DNA of 64,000 nucleotides from Leptasterias polaris (GCA_037783415.1 JAZGTN010000025.1:6059501-6123500); one strand, 5' to 3'; shown: positions 31,703-45,391, numbered from the stretch's first letter. Notes: generated by a model from the sequence alone, not told the origin. A program made the numbers and translations.

Positions 31703-32524
31703 ATGTTTGGTTATGTAACGTTGCTAAAAACACGTTCGTAACGGACTTATGAAAACCAACAAAGTTCGTCAAAAAAGTTCTCTATATCATAGGCAGATGA
31801 TTGTGAAGCCCTTCATACAACATCATCTTATTGCTGCAGTGAAGAGGTTCTCGTGGATTATAGAATTACTAAAGAACAACCATCAACTGAGCCAACAACG
31901 TGTGTTTGTCTATTTTGAGCAACCTGTTAAAGTATCCGGCGGTACAGAGTGAAAATTGTTTATCGTATGACCACGATATTATCGTTTTTTACAGTAGTGC
32001 CGTGGACAAGACATTCATAGTTAGTGACGTACTCCCCAGTTTAATGATGGGGGGAAGTTTGCTGGGTCCGACAACTGAGGTTACGGCCATCGACCTGATG
32101 CCATGGCAAAAGAAAAGGCAATCTTGAATCAATACCCGACTGTTTTTATTTTTTACAGAAACTGTCATGTTACTGTTAGCACATCATCAGTCAATTTCAC
32201 CGTGTTGATGATAGTGGACACGGCGCCACTCCCCCAGAGAAAACGACCCGTGTCCATGCACATTATCACCAACTGAACCCCTTTAAAGGAACTGTACCAT
32301 TCACCGGTTAAAAAGGAGAAAATTCAAATAATCCACTTTGGTCGAATTTTAACCGTGGTCATTTCACAAAAATTCAAAGTAGGGATGCTCGGTCACGTTT
32401 CCAAGAATGAGCATACTAGCTGTTCCTCCATGAGTTGTGTTGCTCTATGCCTAAACGCTTCCTTTACTTCGTATTTGACGCCACGAACAGACACACTTCG
32501 AACAAACCACCCTTTTTAGTTTTC
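31703..32524. other. Noncoding stretch
   Basis: No gene or repeat boundary was recognised. Confidence 0.4.
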
Positions 32525-32910
32525 AGTTGTTCACATGTTTGAACAATACTCGTCAATGCATACAATTTCACGAAGTTTGAAAGCTTCAAGAGCTATACTT
32601 TTTAAATTACGATAGGTATGCATTACAACATTTGCACGAAAGTGAAAATTGTCGTTTTCACGAACTGATACGACTTGCATTTACCATTGTAATGCATAGT
32701 GTGTACCAAGCTCAAAATGTGCAAAACTTTCACCAACTGACACAAACCTTGTGTGTGGCGCTCTGCTCGAGGACCCCCATTTTAAAGAAGTGACACATAC
32801 GTAGTTTTGTAATACATTGGAATATGTCAGTTCGTGAAAACAGTTTTGCGTTTGTTTCAGTTCCACGAACTAACACGAACCTCTCTTACTTTATTGCTTC
32901 AAAAATAAGT
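32525..32910 (+). repeat. CACGAAC-type dispersed repeat, copy 3
   Basis: The longest copy (about 385 bp): 'gcttcaagagctatact', 'tttcacgaactgatacgac', 'aagaagtgacacatacgtag', 'cattggaatatgtcagttcg' and 'cacgaactaacacgaacctc'. It aligns along its length with 29510-29825. Confidence 0.6.
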
Positions 32911-33091
32911 TTCAAAGCATCAAGTGTCCATTATAAAAAAACTTGAAAGCGCGCACTCTGCAAATTTAAAGGATACCCGTGTTAAAACGCTCAACTTTAG
33001 ACGCTGTTTTCTGTACTGGGATGGTAGGTGTGGTTCAGTTCGTGGCGTCGGTGACGATTTATATCGCACAAGTTGTGTTGAAAGAGACACC

Positions 33092-33268
33092 AATTGACCT
33101 TATGCATTGACGTCACCAAGCCGCCATCTTAGAGGTAAACTGATGATGAAACAATGGAAACGCACAGCTTTGTACGCGCGGCGCACAGGATTAGCCAATG
33201 AACATCTTCCTTTTGACCTCTAGGCGAGGGCGCCCTACTCAAATGACGTCATGTGCATAGGGTCTATT
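33092..33268 (-). mobile_element. MITE family B, uninterrupted copy
   Basis: Ends TTGACCTTATGCATTGACGT and GGTCTATT. In reverse orientation it matches 43198-43374 throughout, including 'gacctctaggcgagggcgcc' (complement of the insertion-site region in the 13.5-kb copy). Confidence 0.8.
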
Positions 33269-34310
33269 GTCAGTTCAACTATTTCCAGCCCAAAATACTG
33301 TTGGCTAGGCCTACTATCTCATGAAAATGGTAGGAATGTTGTATCAATAGACAGTTTGTAAGCAACAGTTTACTTTCTGTTTGTTTTTAAATGTCTAAAT
33401 TATCACATTCTGAGTTAGTTAATGTGTTCCATTATTTTGTGGTTACTGTAGAATGTGTCCCAGGCCAAGTTAGTACCTATCTTACATAGTGTTGATGTAT
33501 TTCGCCACTGGTGCAAAAAGCGAAAGGCCTAGGCCTATCTTTAGATAAACCAATCGTTTGGACGCCTTACCCGATTCTGAATAATATGCGCGAACAGGGG
33601 AAAGGGCTGTAGTATTGATAGGGCGACGCGACGCTTCCATAAGAAAGAAACGCTATATTGTTTTCAAGACTCAGCTTTTTAATGTGTAATGCCTTAGACA
33701 ATAACTATGCAAACACGTGTTATAGCTTACCTGGACGAGTTCCCTTCCCTTCTTTGTCTTTGCTTGAATTGAATCTCGACAACAAGTTCATCATGAGAAA
33801 CAGTAAGGCGAACAACAATGTCCCCTATAAAACAAAACCATCTAAGCCAAACTTTAAAGAAATAAACCATACATTTCACAGATTAAAAATGCCAGCATAT
33901 TGCTTTAAGGAATCGTAGGGGGGATGACGTCAGAATCAAAAGACAGGCAGTGAGAGATGCACTTTTGGGACTATCAGATCGATTAGGAACACAACCCGTG
34001 CTTCCCTCCCGCATGTTCGCATTGCACCGCATCGCTCGTTTAAATATGTTGACATTGCAATAATCTATCACATTTCCGGGCACACGTGGGGGAACTCTCG
34101 CATTTATTCATTTTACAATCCGTGTCCTCCTTCAGCAACCTCCGTTTTTTGTTTTCTTTCCCAGGTGGGCTTCCTCTCTCTTCCCATATTTTGAATCGTT
34201 CCGGATTTTCCTTTCGTCTTGTTCATCAAGGATCGCTCTACGCCTAACCTAATTCCAAACCACGTATGCATTCGATCCCTTCTTGAGGGCCGTTGTCAGT
34301 TTAAGGTCCA
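33269..34310. other. Noncoding stretch
   Basis: No gene was recognised. An ORF at 33658-33918 has no recognisable motif and its start is probably not a true Met. Confidence 0.35.
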
Positions 34311-34690
34311 TTAAAGGAAGGGTACACCTTTGGTGAATACTAAAAAAATAATGACTATAAAAACTTTTCAGAACTAAGAAGTCTCCAGAATTTCAAATAA
34401 TCTACTCCGCGGCAGTAGAATAAATAGCAAGACAAGTTTTTAAAGAACATAATCTACCCAGCAAGTAGATATACACATGGGTGTTACCGCAAACCAAATA
34501 TACATTGATACCTCACCATGCATTGCCTCAATTCCCATATATAAAAACTTACTTGGTAAAGAGCACTGGGGAACTGTTGATATTATAAACAATTGTTTGA
34601 AACGAGACGCTTTGAAGTAAAGTAGTTTTAGAGAAAGACGTAATTTTAGACAAAAACATTTGAGTCCAAAAAGGGTTTCAGGCATGAATC
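34311..34690. mobile_element. Diverged TTAA-type MITE carrying a nested element H
   Basis: Begins TTAAAGGAAGGGTACACCTT like the 6926-7289 and 62242-62581 elements and continues after the insert with 'ggtaaagagcactggggaac', 'gttgatattataaacaattg' and 'agtagttttagagaaaga', which match 62290-62370. The interruption is element H at 34367-34539. Confidence 0.65.
34367..34539. mobile_element. SINE-like element H, nested copy with 11-bp duplication
   Basis: Shares TCTACTCCGCGGCAGTAGAA through CCCATATA with 29892-30037, and is flanked by TATAAAAACTT at 34356-34366 and 34540-34550. Removing it brings together sequence that matches the continuous 62.3-kb relative (about 'gactgtaaaccttagtaaaa'). Confidence 0.68.
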
Positions 34691-37600
34691 CAGTTTCTTT
34701 TCTTTGCATGTTCTAGCCTAATAACTTAGTTTATAGTCTGTTAATTATTTACCCTTTTCATTGTATCATATTGTTTATGGCAGTTTATAATTATATATTG
34801 ATTGATATAGGTCTACATGGAATATATATTATTCTTTATAAAACCAACGAGGAAAGTTATATTTCTTATCAGAGTATAACTGACACTTGTGGTTTTGTTT
34901 ATAGGAACACGCACTCTCTTATAAGGGTCATAGTTGTTTTTTCGTGTATGATATAGTACTCTGGTGTAACATCACTTGTACGAATTTGATCCTCAACCGC
35001 TGTTGCTGTGTGTATAATTTGCTATTTTGCTTCGCCCACTCTGTTGCTTGTTTTCCTTCTAAATTGTGTGAAATTGATCAGTCAATATGAACACAAGCTT
35101 CTTCTTCCCTCTGCCATCGGAGTGACCCAGAATCGACAGCCGTGATTAATTTACCTCTTGTATTTGTCTTATTTCCCTCCCAGTTATCGATGTCGTTGGA
35201 ACTTTCCGTTTCCGTAGTCTATCTAGAAACAAAGCCAGATGATAAACAAAAGAGTTGTCTCGAAACGGAGAACTGGGGAGGGGGGGGGGGGGGGGGGGTC
35301 GGTGGGGATGTTGGCTCTATTATTGACCCTTGATGATACCGAGTCCGGTCTTTAGACCAACGGTATGGAGTTGTGGGTGCTCGTCGTTAACCAGCGAGAC
35401 TTTCTGCCAGCCCTTGATGGCTGTCTGTGTTCGTCAGAGTTCATTTCATCATATGATTTATGAGAACGATTTACATTATCGACATTACAGCATAATACTT
35501 GACAAGAAGGGTGTCAAAACAGAGATGAACTAAGAATGTATGGGGCATTGCTAGGCAGAAGACAGCTCAGGGTAGAGAGAAATGGAGAATTTGTAAAAAG
35601 GCTTTTCTCCTGAAGTGACTTGGCTAGAAAGAAAGAAAAGAAAGACTCGACATTTACGTCCCATTAACACCTGTCCCCAGACAAACCAGTGCGCATTAAG
35701 GCTCGTTGTTAATCAGCGAAACCAAACTCAGTTTTTCCCTAAGTTTTCGTCCTTATTTAAAAGGCATATCACAAATAGGGTGCCTTTAATTAAAATGTAG
35801 TTGTCCGGTTAATAATAATGACGTCTTCTAGAAAGCCGGTATCCACAAAAGTATCCGTGGCGCTTGCTCCAATAGTAAATTTCCTCCGTTGAACGACATT
35901 TAAATGAACATGAGTATTTATGTGGTCACTTATAGTATACAACAGCAATATGTTTTTATTGATATTAAGCTCAAATCACCTGCCTGTATTTCCTTTAATG
36001 ACGAACCCCCCCCCCCCCCCCCCTCCCCTCCCTCCCCACGCACACACCCAGCCGTACAAATCCGGTTTGTGGGGTACTGCTATTGTTGTTCTATTATTCC
36101 CTTTTCTGAAGAATTCCCTTGTGGGGCCCAATTGTTCCTATTGAAATTACCTTGTGGGGTCCATTGTTTCATTGTTAAAAGTACCCCGTAAGTTGGCATA
36201 TGTAAGAACACCCTCCCTTACTGCGTACTGCTATCGATATTTTGGATCACCTTTCTCTCCTTCAATGCACGTAATTAAATTCGGATTAGTCTATAGCAGT
36301 CTTGTATGCCAATGAATGTTTATCTTTCCAATCGCAGTTTCCTTTCAACATTTTACATCACACAAAATTAATGTACACAGAACAAAATTCATACGTTAAT
36401 TTTTACACAAGAAGTCACCATTTCTTATATCCAAAATGAAGTGTAACCAAATTATCATACGAGACACCCAGAAGTCGAAATATTTCTTCTAAGCTAAGAT
36501 ATGCATGTTTATATTAAAGATGCACGGTTTATGATCATTCTGTCTTCATTTTCAGAGCCCCGTATTTCTCTTTCTTGGTTACCACTAAATTGCCTTTAGG
36601 CCTACATAGCGCATGTAAAAGCCTCGGTCCATCTCAACCAATACCTCTTTTGAGACGGGCAAGTTGCCAAAAATAGCGACATTGGACAAAAGAGGCTGCT
36701 GAAAATAAGCAAGGAATTAGGCCTATACCAGACAGTCAGTCAATAAATCCCTAGGAGTTTAGGGAGTCTTTGGGCTACCGTGACCTATTGCAGACGCAAT
36801 AAGGGCCATGCAAGTCGTAAAAAAAAAACACATGATAGGTAGATACATTTATATTTAATATGACTAATTTATGTGTAGGTCTTCATTCGGAAACTTTCTA
36901 AGTTCTAGTGTCTTCTAATACCATATTTCAGTTTGGGGAAAGAAACCTGAAACTCAAATTCAACTTTGGTAAACAGAGTTTGTTTGTCTCCGTATACAGC
37001 CAAACATGTTTAACTTATCCGACTTTCACACCCAAGACTGTGACAGCACGGTATACGCATGACATCCGTAACTTCGAGACAAACCAAACCCGCTGTATGA
37101 TCGTAAAACAACCACGTCGTCCCCAAAAGAGATAATATCAAACTGTCTTTTCCCAAAACTTGCATTGTATTTTTCATAAAGAACTTACTTTATACACGTC
37201 GTTTTCTCATTGAAGACTGTGGTGACTCTTCGTTTCACCAATGAATGCCATAGGTTAAATATATACAGCTTTACCTTTCGCAACACAATCTATAAGGTAG
37301 ATACCACAGTTCAAACGGGAAGGGCCTGACGCTTTTCATTATCACTTTTTAACCTTTTTTGTATCTTGCATACTTTGAGTAATTGCATTTGACTAAGTAA
37401 CCGTAGAAGAATATAGGCCCGCCGGCGGGGGACTAACTAAATAACATGCAACGTTTGTTTTGTGCTCGCTCGTTTCGAATTGGCTGAGAAAATCACCGGC
37501 AGATGACTTCTACTACTTTTGGCTGGCGACCTGCGGCAATTTGGGTCCTCTTTCAAAGGTAGCCACTTCCTGAACGTTCAGCAGATAGAAGCTCAATCCA

Positions 37601-40600
37601 CTCTGCCTAAGCGAATTGCTGTAACCGATTCCGACGGGCCTATGGTAATGCCCGGGTTATACTGGAAAACAAGTAAGATGCACTTCTTTGTCAATTGACG
37701 ACGTTCTTTTATTTGTCTTCACAGTACGCCCCAAAGTCTAATCTCACTTCTGCTGCTTGTACTGCGAACCAGTCGGGTACCGTTTGCAAATTACTTGTGA
37801 AATAATGATAACCAAAAAACCAACAAAAATGGCTAACTTTCATGTTTCATGTTGCTCCCTCATTTTAAAAACACCACCAATTTCCCTGAATTGCCAGATA
37901 ATGAAACCTTACTGAAAGGCTCGTTGCTTAGAGCAATCTAGTCTCAGGTACTTTTTGCAAATTGATTTGGAACTTGAAAGATTCAAACAACGCGAACAAA
38001 TAAAAGGTCTAGCTAAAGTTCATGTCTCATGTTTTCCTTCTAATGGCTCAACTGTCTCTTTTTTACCAACTGATGAAGAAATGCTGGGCTTTTTGCTGCC
38101 TTGACAACGAAATACCTTGGCAATGCTGTTTGTTGTGTAAAGACGGGCCTCAAGCTGTAAACATGATTTCATAACTAATAATACATTGATTAATCTTTAC
38201 AATAAAGTTCACACAATATGGATGATCATAGCAGTTCTAGATCCTACTGGAGGACGTATTGTGAGAGCCATGTTTGTCACAAGGCAAAATGCAAATGACT
38301 TTATTGTAGAAAGGACTTGAAAAGACATTGACAGCGAGCAACCAGCCTCGCTCTCATGAGAAGCTTGTTGTATCGCCCCCCTACTTTATGATTGACCTGG
38401 CAGTTTTTAGAGTGTATAATCATTTTTGTGGACTGCAATTTCGGTCATGCTTTTCACCAGCCGAACAGACATTCAACTCTCGAGCTGTAATGATTTTGGG
38501 GACGCTGGAGAATGGAGTCTATTTGATAATCCATGGAACCCGTCAGGCTACAAGCACAGTAAACGCAAGCTTACTACAAAAATCAGCGAATAATTTTCAG
38601 ACTGACAACCGCAAGCCAGGCGTCCCGCAGGAGATAAGTGTCCGACTGGGATCGTATTTTGAGCCCGTCAAACTGATGAACCATCCTGGCAAACGGATAT
38701 AGTTAAATGAAAAGGAGAACACGAAAGGGAGACTACATGCGAGAACTTTCGAGAAGTAGGTTATTTTCTTGCATTTGGGGGTGGAGAAAAAAAGTCTACG
38801 GTTCGCGCAGTTTGTTATTAAGGGCAGTAGAGCCTGATTTCCCATACGAAATGCGAATCTCATGGAGTTGGCTTACAATTCCGCATATACACAACTCCCG
38901 GGAGCTTGTACATAAATCACACTACTTATGATATCTCCACTTTCAACTCCTCGTGTAGGATTACAAGTTTGGAAGGACTGGCACGGGTTTATTGTTAGCA
39001 AGAAGTGGTGCTCACTACAGGGTGAAATGTAAATCCGATGTTTCATTTGCACTTATTAGTCCCGGGACCACCCCGCTGGGATCGAGAAACGGAGAAACTT
39101 TAGGAGTTGCATAGCATTGCGAGCCTGTGGGTTCGAAGATATCACGAATGGGGAGGCTTTTGGAGATATATCCAATGTCCGTAGATGAGGTATTTTTTCT
39201 CCTGTTGCTCCATTTCTCCAATTGAAGTACTCGAATGTCATATCTTACAAAAAGTAATATCAGATATATAATATATCATATACTTTTTTCACAGTGGCCT
39301 GTCTACGTACTTGGGCTTTATCAATATTAGATTGACAGATTAAAATTACTTTTAAAGATAAGATGCAATACTACAGATATTGTTTTAAAAAAATGATTGA
39401 CGACCGAGATCAGATAGGGAATTCAACAGGTGACTTGGAGTAGAGTGAATTAAATACGTTCTGTGTTGTACACCAATGAGTCTTTTGGGGATGAAATAAA
39501 TGTACTTCACACAAATCCACAGCTGTAAATCATCATGGGAAATATATCTGCGATGTAATCTCTATTGGCCATTTTCTTAATAAACACAGTCATAATTCTC
39601 GTGGTGTTGTTAGGCCGTCCATTTATTACCTTTGCAGTTTCGCCACGCTCGTTAGTCCATGCGACTCAAAGACGGACTGTATTAACAAAAAGCTATCACA
39701 GTTTTGTTATCCATTTTTTCAAACTATGGTCCTTCCACTAAATTGGCCATTATACAGAATATTATTATACGCCAATTTCATAGGGGAATGCAATTTCCAG
39801 AGTACGTTTCAGGAATATTTGTTTGAGAGATTGGCAATGAAGCGGAAACTTAACTCAAAAGCTTCCAATCTGTACCTTTGCGGAAATATAATGGTTAGGT
39901 CGTTAAAACAACAGCAAGATCGCGGTTGGTATATTCCAAAAGAGAACACGTGGTCGTAAACTGCTGATACTGCGTTCCGTAGTCGATTAGTCGTTATAGC
40001 TTATAGGACTGGTGGTTCCATGGGACCAATAAGCTAAATATTATGACGACCGGCGAAAATGACTACGACGGCCCATTAACTTGACTGAACTTGGCGTTAT
40101 TAATCTGACTAACCGGGACTAAGTTGGGTGGCGTGTTTTCCTTAATGCACGTGCATTTGAACGGGGAATTAACAGACGAACTGACTCTAAGATCGAACGA
40201 CTTTCCGGTTCATAGACCTTTTGAAGTTATAGATTAAAATACATTTCCGATGTGACTCAGATATTGTAAAGAAGGAACCCAACCCTTTCTCAAAAGGCAA
40301 TCTCGTAGCCTTTTCACTTTCAGAACAGCTGCCCAGCTGTGCTTAGCACTGGCTCAAACATTTCATCCTCACCAAAGTGATCCGAAGATTCAACCTGGAT
40401 TTATTGTTACACAGTTTTAATAAGCAGAAGAGGCAAACAAAAACCTGAGTACAGATATAGGTTGAGTAAGGTGGCTGTTTATACATGCACCGGGTAATTA
40501 CTGAGAGTCCACGGCGTGTAGGGCTATTTATTCCCCCTGTTGCAGGCTGCCAGACGACCCTCTTCCCACGGCGAACGCGCCTCAGGATTCACTCGTTTGA

Positions 40601-41610
40601 AACTTTCCCAATCCGATACAATCGTCACCGCAGGGAGAACCAAACAGTTCCTGTGCTGATTCAGGGGCCATCGGGGAACGATCTTATTTTCACAGGGCAG
40701 GTGAACAAAACAATACGTTCGGGAGGACTAAGCCAATATTGAAACGCTCCTCCGTCTATCCGTTTCAAAGTTTACACAAGACGGCGTCCGGGCAGAATTT
40801 GGGTTCTGAGGGCACTGCACCACGCCGAGGCGGGCATTGACCTTTAACACGCGATGACGTCAATCAGGGTGAACACGCGGTTCCTTAAGTTACAAGATAG
40901 CGCATGGGCAATGCAAGTAAAACAGTCACTTTTTGAATATGATACTCTTTTAATTCTCCAAGCTACCACCAATAGCGTTTGGAGCTTATTACACGTGCCT
41001 GTCACGTTCATTCTAATCCAGAGGGTTGCATAGACCCGGAAGCCAGAAATATATTAAGCTTGTTTAGTCGTAACACTCACTTAGCTCATACAGTCCAAAG
41101 CTGCAATATTTTACATAACTACACTAGACGGATGCATGCTACTCTAGCAATAGCATTGTATTATATTACGGTTAATCACGCCAGAATAATGGAGCAAGGG
41201 AATTCTTAAAGTGTTAGGTCTGAAACTCAACACTGACTTATCAAATGAACAGCTTGATTCTGCAAATGTTGAAGAGAAATGTCTTGGTCGCAAATTATAG
41301 ACCATGTGAACTGTTACATCTCATGTTTACAAAAGAGCAACTGAGACCAGACTCGATTCACAAAGCCGAATGGAAGAACACATTATCTGGTGATATTTTC
41401 TGAAGATTGTACTGTCCGATTATTATCACATTTAAATAAGAAGAAATCTTCAATGACCTAGAAATAAGTTTTCACAAAGTGCCAACAAAACGTTTTGAAT
41501 ACGCGACCGCGTTGATCATTGAACTAGCAGTACCAAGCATGATGAGTGGTCCGGCTTTTAAGTTTTCACGAAGTACCAATAACTATTACCCTTTTTTCAC
41601 AAACAGCCAA
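34691..41610. other. Large noncoding stretch
   Basis: About 7 kb with no gene I can support. It holds an uninterrupted G18 at 35281-35298, C18 at 36006-36023, and CACGAA-like fragments near 41560. Open frames (for example 38328-38702, 40485-40742) lack motifs and splice support. It may contain introns or regulatory DNA of a gene outside the window. Confidence 0.4.
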
Positions 41611-41772
41611 TAGACCGATCCATTAAGCCCCGCCTCCTTACGAGTTGACCAATCACAGCCGCGAAACCCGATCACCATTAGTGCAAAGATCACCAAACGG
41701 CTCAAATGGTGATCAGATTTCGCGGTTGTGATTGGTCAAAGAGAAATGGGCGTGGCTTAATGGATCGGTGTA
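41611..41772. mobile_element. MITE family C, 162 bp, solo copy
   Basis: Ends TAGACCGATCCATTAAGCC and GGCTTAATGGATCGGTGTA, with inner inverted arms around CAATCACAGCCGCGAAACCC. Nearly identical to the nested copy at 14151-14312. 41773-42475 holds nothing else recognised. Confidence 0.8.
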
Positions 41773-42475
41773 TTATGTTTACGCGCTGCACACAGACTGC
41801 GTTTTGCACAGTTTCCACGAAGAGAAATCTTGTTAACTAAATAATTACTCAGTAATTAAAGACGTTATGAACCAATTTAAAACAGATTTGTATGATTTAA
41901 GATCTCCAATTCCCTTACATGTAAAAGATTAAAAACATTAATGATGAACATTCTACGAACCAATGATTTCAAAGTTAGCATAACTTCTTATATGTTTTTT
42001 CCAAATAATTTTAGGGGTTGGCTGCACACAGGTGCAGCAGATATTTTTGCGCTTCGTGATGTTGCTGACGATCTGAGCGAGAAGTAAACGGTGTGCCACA
42101 GCTCGATCATCATACTTTCGATGAGTTACTCTCTAACACTGGGCAATACGTATCCTGTATAACAAAACAACAACATGACTAAAACACTAGACAACTTACG
42201 TATCATACCTCACTGATATTTAACCCCTTTTATTATCAGCACCAACAAAATATAACCCAGAGATATGCCGGTTACAATAACTAAATGGACTATTTTCCCC
42301 ATTAAAGCTAATGCTAAACATACATTACCCAATTAGGCCTACATTTCTGAAGTATCTCGTAACTATTAGATATCAACTGATCTACATTACAAAAGCCAGA
42401 GGCAAGGGTTGAATAATACTCAAAAATCAGACCGTTGTCACCCGTGGAAGAGTTCAGTTTTTCATGAAATGCAGT

Positions 42476-42627
42476 CAGGGGTCGATTTCACAAAGCACTA
42501 AGATTCATCTTATGACGAGTTATCAGTATTACCATAGTGATTTGTATTGTGACATCACTCTTTGCTAAGCAACTGCGATGGATTTGCAGTTACGATCAAT
42601 CTTAACTCTTTGTGAAATCGAGCCCTG
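42476..42627. mobile_element. MITE family D, uninterrupted copy
   Basis: Ends CAGGGGTCGATTTCACAAAG and CTTTGTGAAATCGAGCCCTG are inverted repeats of about 35 bp extending through ACTAAGATTCATCTTA-like sequence. 152 bp; the reference for the interrupted copy at 14054-14330. 42628-43197 holds nothing else recognised. Confidence 0.78.
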
Positions 42628-43197
42628 GAGTGTGGTCGCTACAAGTGCGATCTCCCATCGAATGACTCGCAGCTCGCAGAGGATCCCAGATCAGAGTGAA
42701 ATGTCACTAAAGACGACAGTATAAGCCACCAGAAAATTAAGGCACAGAATTCAAATGTGAGACATTAACATTAATTATACGGGTTGTATTTTGGAGATTC
42801 CACCAAACTATCATCACCCATGTTAACCAATCATTGCATAATTTCTACTTATGTTATTGTTTTGATTCATAACTTTCCCCATTCTAATAATACAGACAGC
42901 ATGACTGAACATGACAAGCTTTGCTGTTGATGTGTCTACTTCGTCGAAACCTAGAAGTGTCAACTGCAATTTCCCCGTTTTTCAACCTTTTTGGTATCTT
43001 CGCTGATCAAAGTCGCCTTCAATTAACTCATAAATGTAAAAAAGCGAGGAAGCGAGGGTTCAAATACAGTTTACTTGAAGGTATCAAAGGTTGAAATCAT
43101 TTGTTTTCATGATTGCTTTGCTCTATTACCAATAATATATTATTGTGCACCTTCTAATTTCTTTGATTTCGGTTAATATACCATAAACAAGACGTGC

Positions 43198-43374
43198 AAT
43201 AGACCTTATGCATATGACGTCATTTGAGTAGGGCGCCCTCACCTAGAGGTCAAAAGGAAGATGCTCATTGGCCAGTCTTGTGCGCCGCGCGTACAAATCA
43301 GCGCGTTTCCATTGTTTCATCATCAGTTTACCTCTAAGATGGCGGCTTGGTGACGTCAATGCATAAGGTCTATT
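43198..43374 (+). mobile_element. MITE family B, intact 177-bp copy
   Basis: Ends AATAGACCTTATGCAT and ATGCATAAGGTCTATT-like inverted repeats, TGACGTCA near both ends, and the interior 'gccctcacctagaggtcaaa'. This is the empty site that defines the insertion in the 13.5-kb copy. Confidence 0.82.
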
Positions 43375-43599
43375 GTACACTATGTAGTGTTCTTTCCCCT
43401 TTTGTATATTTTGATATTAAATAGCATCACGCAAACATTGTGAGAACTCTCCATTGGATTTGTGTGTCTTTTTATACTGATGTTCCCCTTTGATTCCCAA
43501 CATCATTGATTGTGTGGCATATGACTCATCCATATTAGTATATAACCTGCACGAGCTAAATGCACTAAGTGTGCGTTTTCATTTCCTGTACTGAATGGA

Positions 43600-45391
43600 T
43601 AATCAATTTACATAAGAATCTTCCTGATGTTATTCCAGGTGTTGGCATTCAAACATTAAATTCATGTTCATTTGTCAGGTTTGAAATGATCTCTGTTGAT
43701 TCAGTAATTTCAGTGATTAATCATCTCTCGGACAAATCTTGCCAACTCGATCCTATGCCAACGCGTTTAGTTAAAAAATGCGTTGACCTAGTTGCTCCTT
43801 TGTTGACGGAAGTGATTAATTCATCATTTAATACTGGTATTTTTCCTGCATCCTGTAAGAATGCTATTGTTCGCCCATTGTTGAAGAAACATGGGCTCGA
43901 TAGCAATGTTTAAAAAAATTATCGGCCGGTCTCGTCTTTTCCGTTTGTTTCGAAACTCATAGAAAAGACGGCTTTATTACAGTTAAATGATTATCTTTCC
44001 AAAAATGAACTGTTTTGTAAATGTCAATCTGCCTATCGAGAGGGATACAGCACAGAAACTGCCCTTGTCAGGGTTCAAAATGACGTGCTGTGCTCTCTCG
44101 CTAGACGATCTGAAGTGATTTTAATCCTTCTTGATCTTTCAGCTGCCTTTGACACCATAGATCATCAGATTCTCATACATAGGTTGCGCAATAGGTTCGG
44201 TATTGAGGGTTCCGCTTTTGAGTGGTTTTCGTCTTATCTGCGTGATAGGACTCAGCGTATTAGAATCGGATCGATGGTGTCAGAGGCAGTACCATTGGAA
44301 TATGGGGTCCCCCAAGGCTCTGTCCTTGGGCCAGTTTTGTTTAGTCTTTACACTACTCCAATAGCCGATATTATTAATAATCATGCCCTGGAATACATGA
44401 TGTACGCTGATGACATCCAACTGTACATCGCGTGTGGTCGTGACGGGGCGCCATTGGGTCAGATAGAAGATTGTATTGAAGACATTCGTCTTTGGATGCG
44501 AGACAACAAGCTTGTATTGAATGAAGGAAAGACTGAAGTGATTAAGTTTTCATCGAAGTTTGGCCCGGCTGCCCCGCCACTCCCACGTGGTGTGCAGGTG
44601 GGGGGTGTGGATGTCTCTTTGTCAAATTGTATTCGTGATTTAGGTGTGACCCTCGACGAGGCAAATACGATGTCGGCTCACGTGGTAAATTCATGCAGGT
44701 CGGCATCTTATGCTTTATGGAAAATTAGTAAAATTCGGCAGTTGCTTGACCAAGGCTCTACTGAAAAATTGGTACATGCTTTTGTCACGTCGCGACTCGA
44801 TTATTGCAACAGTTTACTTTTTGGAATTTCTGATCACGATATGAAAAAATTGCAACTTATTCAAAACTCTGCAGCCCGGATGGTCATGAAAACCAAAAAA
44901 TTTGATCATATTACATCTGTATTGCGAGCACTGCATTGGTTACCCATAAGGCAGAGGTGTGAATTTAAACTTCTGTGCTTGGTTTTTAAAATATTGAATG
45001 GCAAGGCGCCGACCTACATGAAAGAACTCATCAGCATACGTGGCACAAATCGAGAGTCACGTTCAAGGTCAATGGGCAGAATTCAACTTTATCAACCAGT
45101 AGAAAGAGTTGCCAGTTTTTATGCTAACCGTGCCTTTTCATTTTGTGCACCACGCCTGTGGAATAGATTACCAATATCAGTGTACCAATCTGAATCATAC
45201 GAGGGTTTTAAAAAGCGTCTTAAAACCTTCCTTTTTAATGAATATTTTAATTGACTTTTTAATGTTCGAACTGATTGTGTTATTTTGTATTTATTATCAT
45301 TTGTATTTGTTTTTCAATGTTGTACCGCGCTTTGAGATATTTTATATGTAAAGCGTGTGTTAAATAAACTATATTATTATTATTATTATTA
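43600..45391 (+). mobile_element. 5'-truncated CR1/jockey-like non-LTR retrotransposon
   Basis: Carries most of an ORF2 reverse transcriptase frame, a 3' UTR of about 120 bp, and an (ATT)n tail at about 45372-45391. The 5' end, including the endonuclease domain, is missing. A single in-frame TAA at 43911-43913 breaks the frame in the finger region. Relatives in the window are only 3' fragments (365-575). Confidence 0.85.
43623..45254 (+). pseudogene. Reverse transcriptase (non-LTR ORF2 C-terminal two thirds), one internal stop
   Basis: Before the stop the frame has LDPMPTRLVKKCVD and CKNAIVRPLLKK (RT fingers). After it come KNYRPVSSFPFVSKLIEK, the palm LDLSAAFDTIDH, GVPQGSVLGPVLFSLY, the catalytic YADD box (MMYADDIQLYI), NEGKTEVIKF, and the C-terminal SRLDYCNSLLFG, LQLIQNSAARMV, LHWLPIRQR and RLWNRLP motifs, ending at 45254. 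Only the TAA at 43911 disrupts it, so the copy is fairly young. It copied its own RNA at a nicked target; now probably inactive because it is truncated and interrupted. Confidence 0.88.

Noticed and set aside
38328..38702. 124-codon plus-strand protein
   Set aside because: No recognisable motif, no splice context and no codon pattern that sets it apart from the surrounding noncoding DNA.
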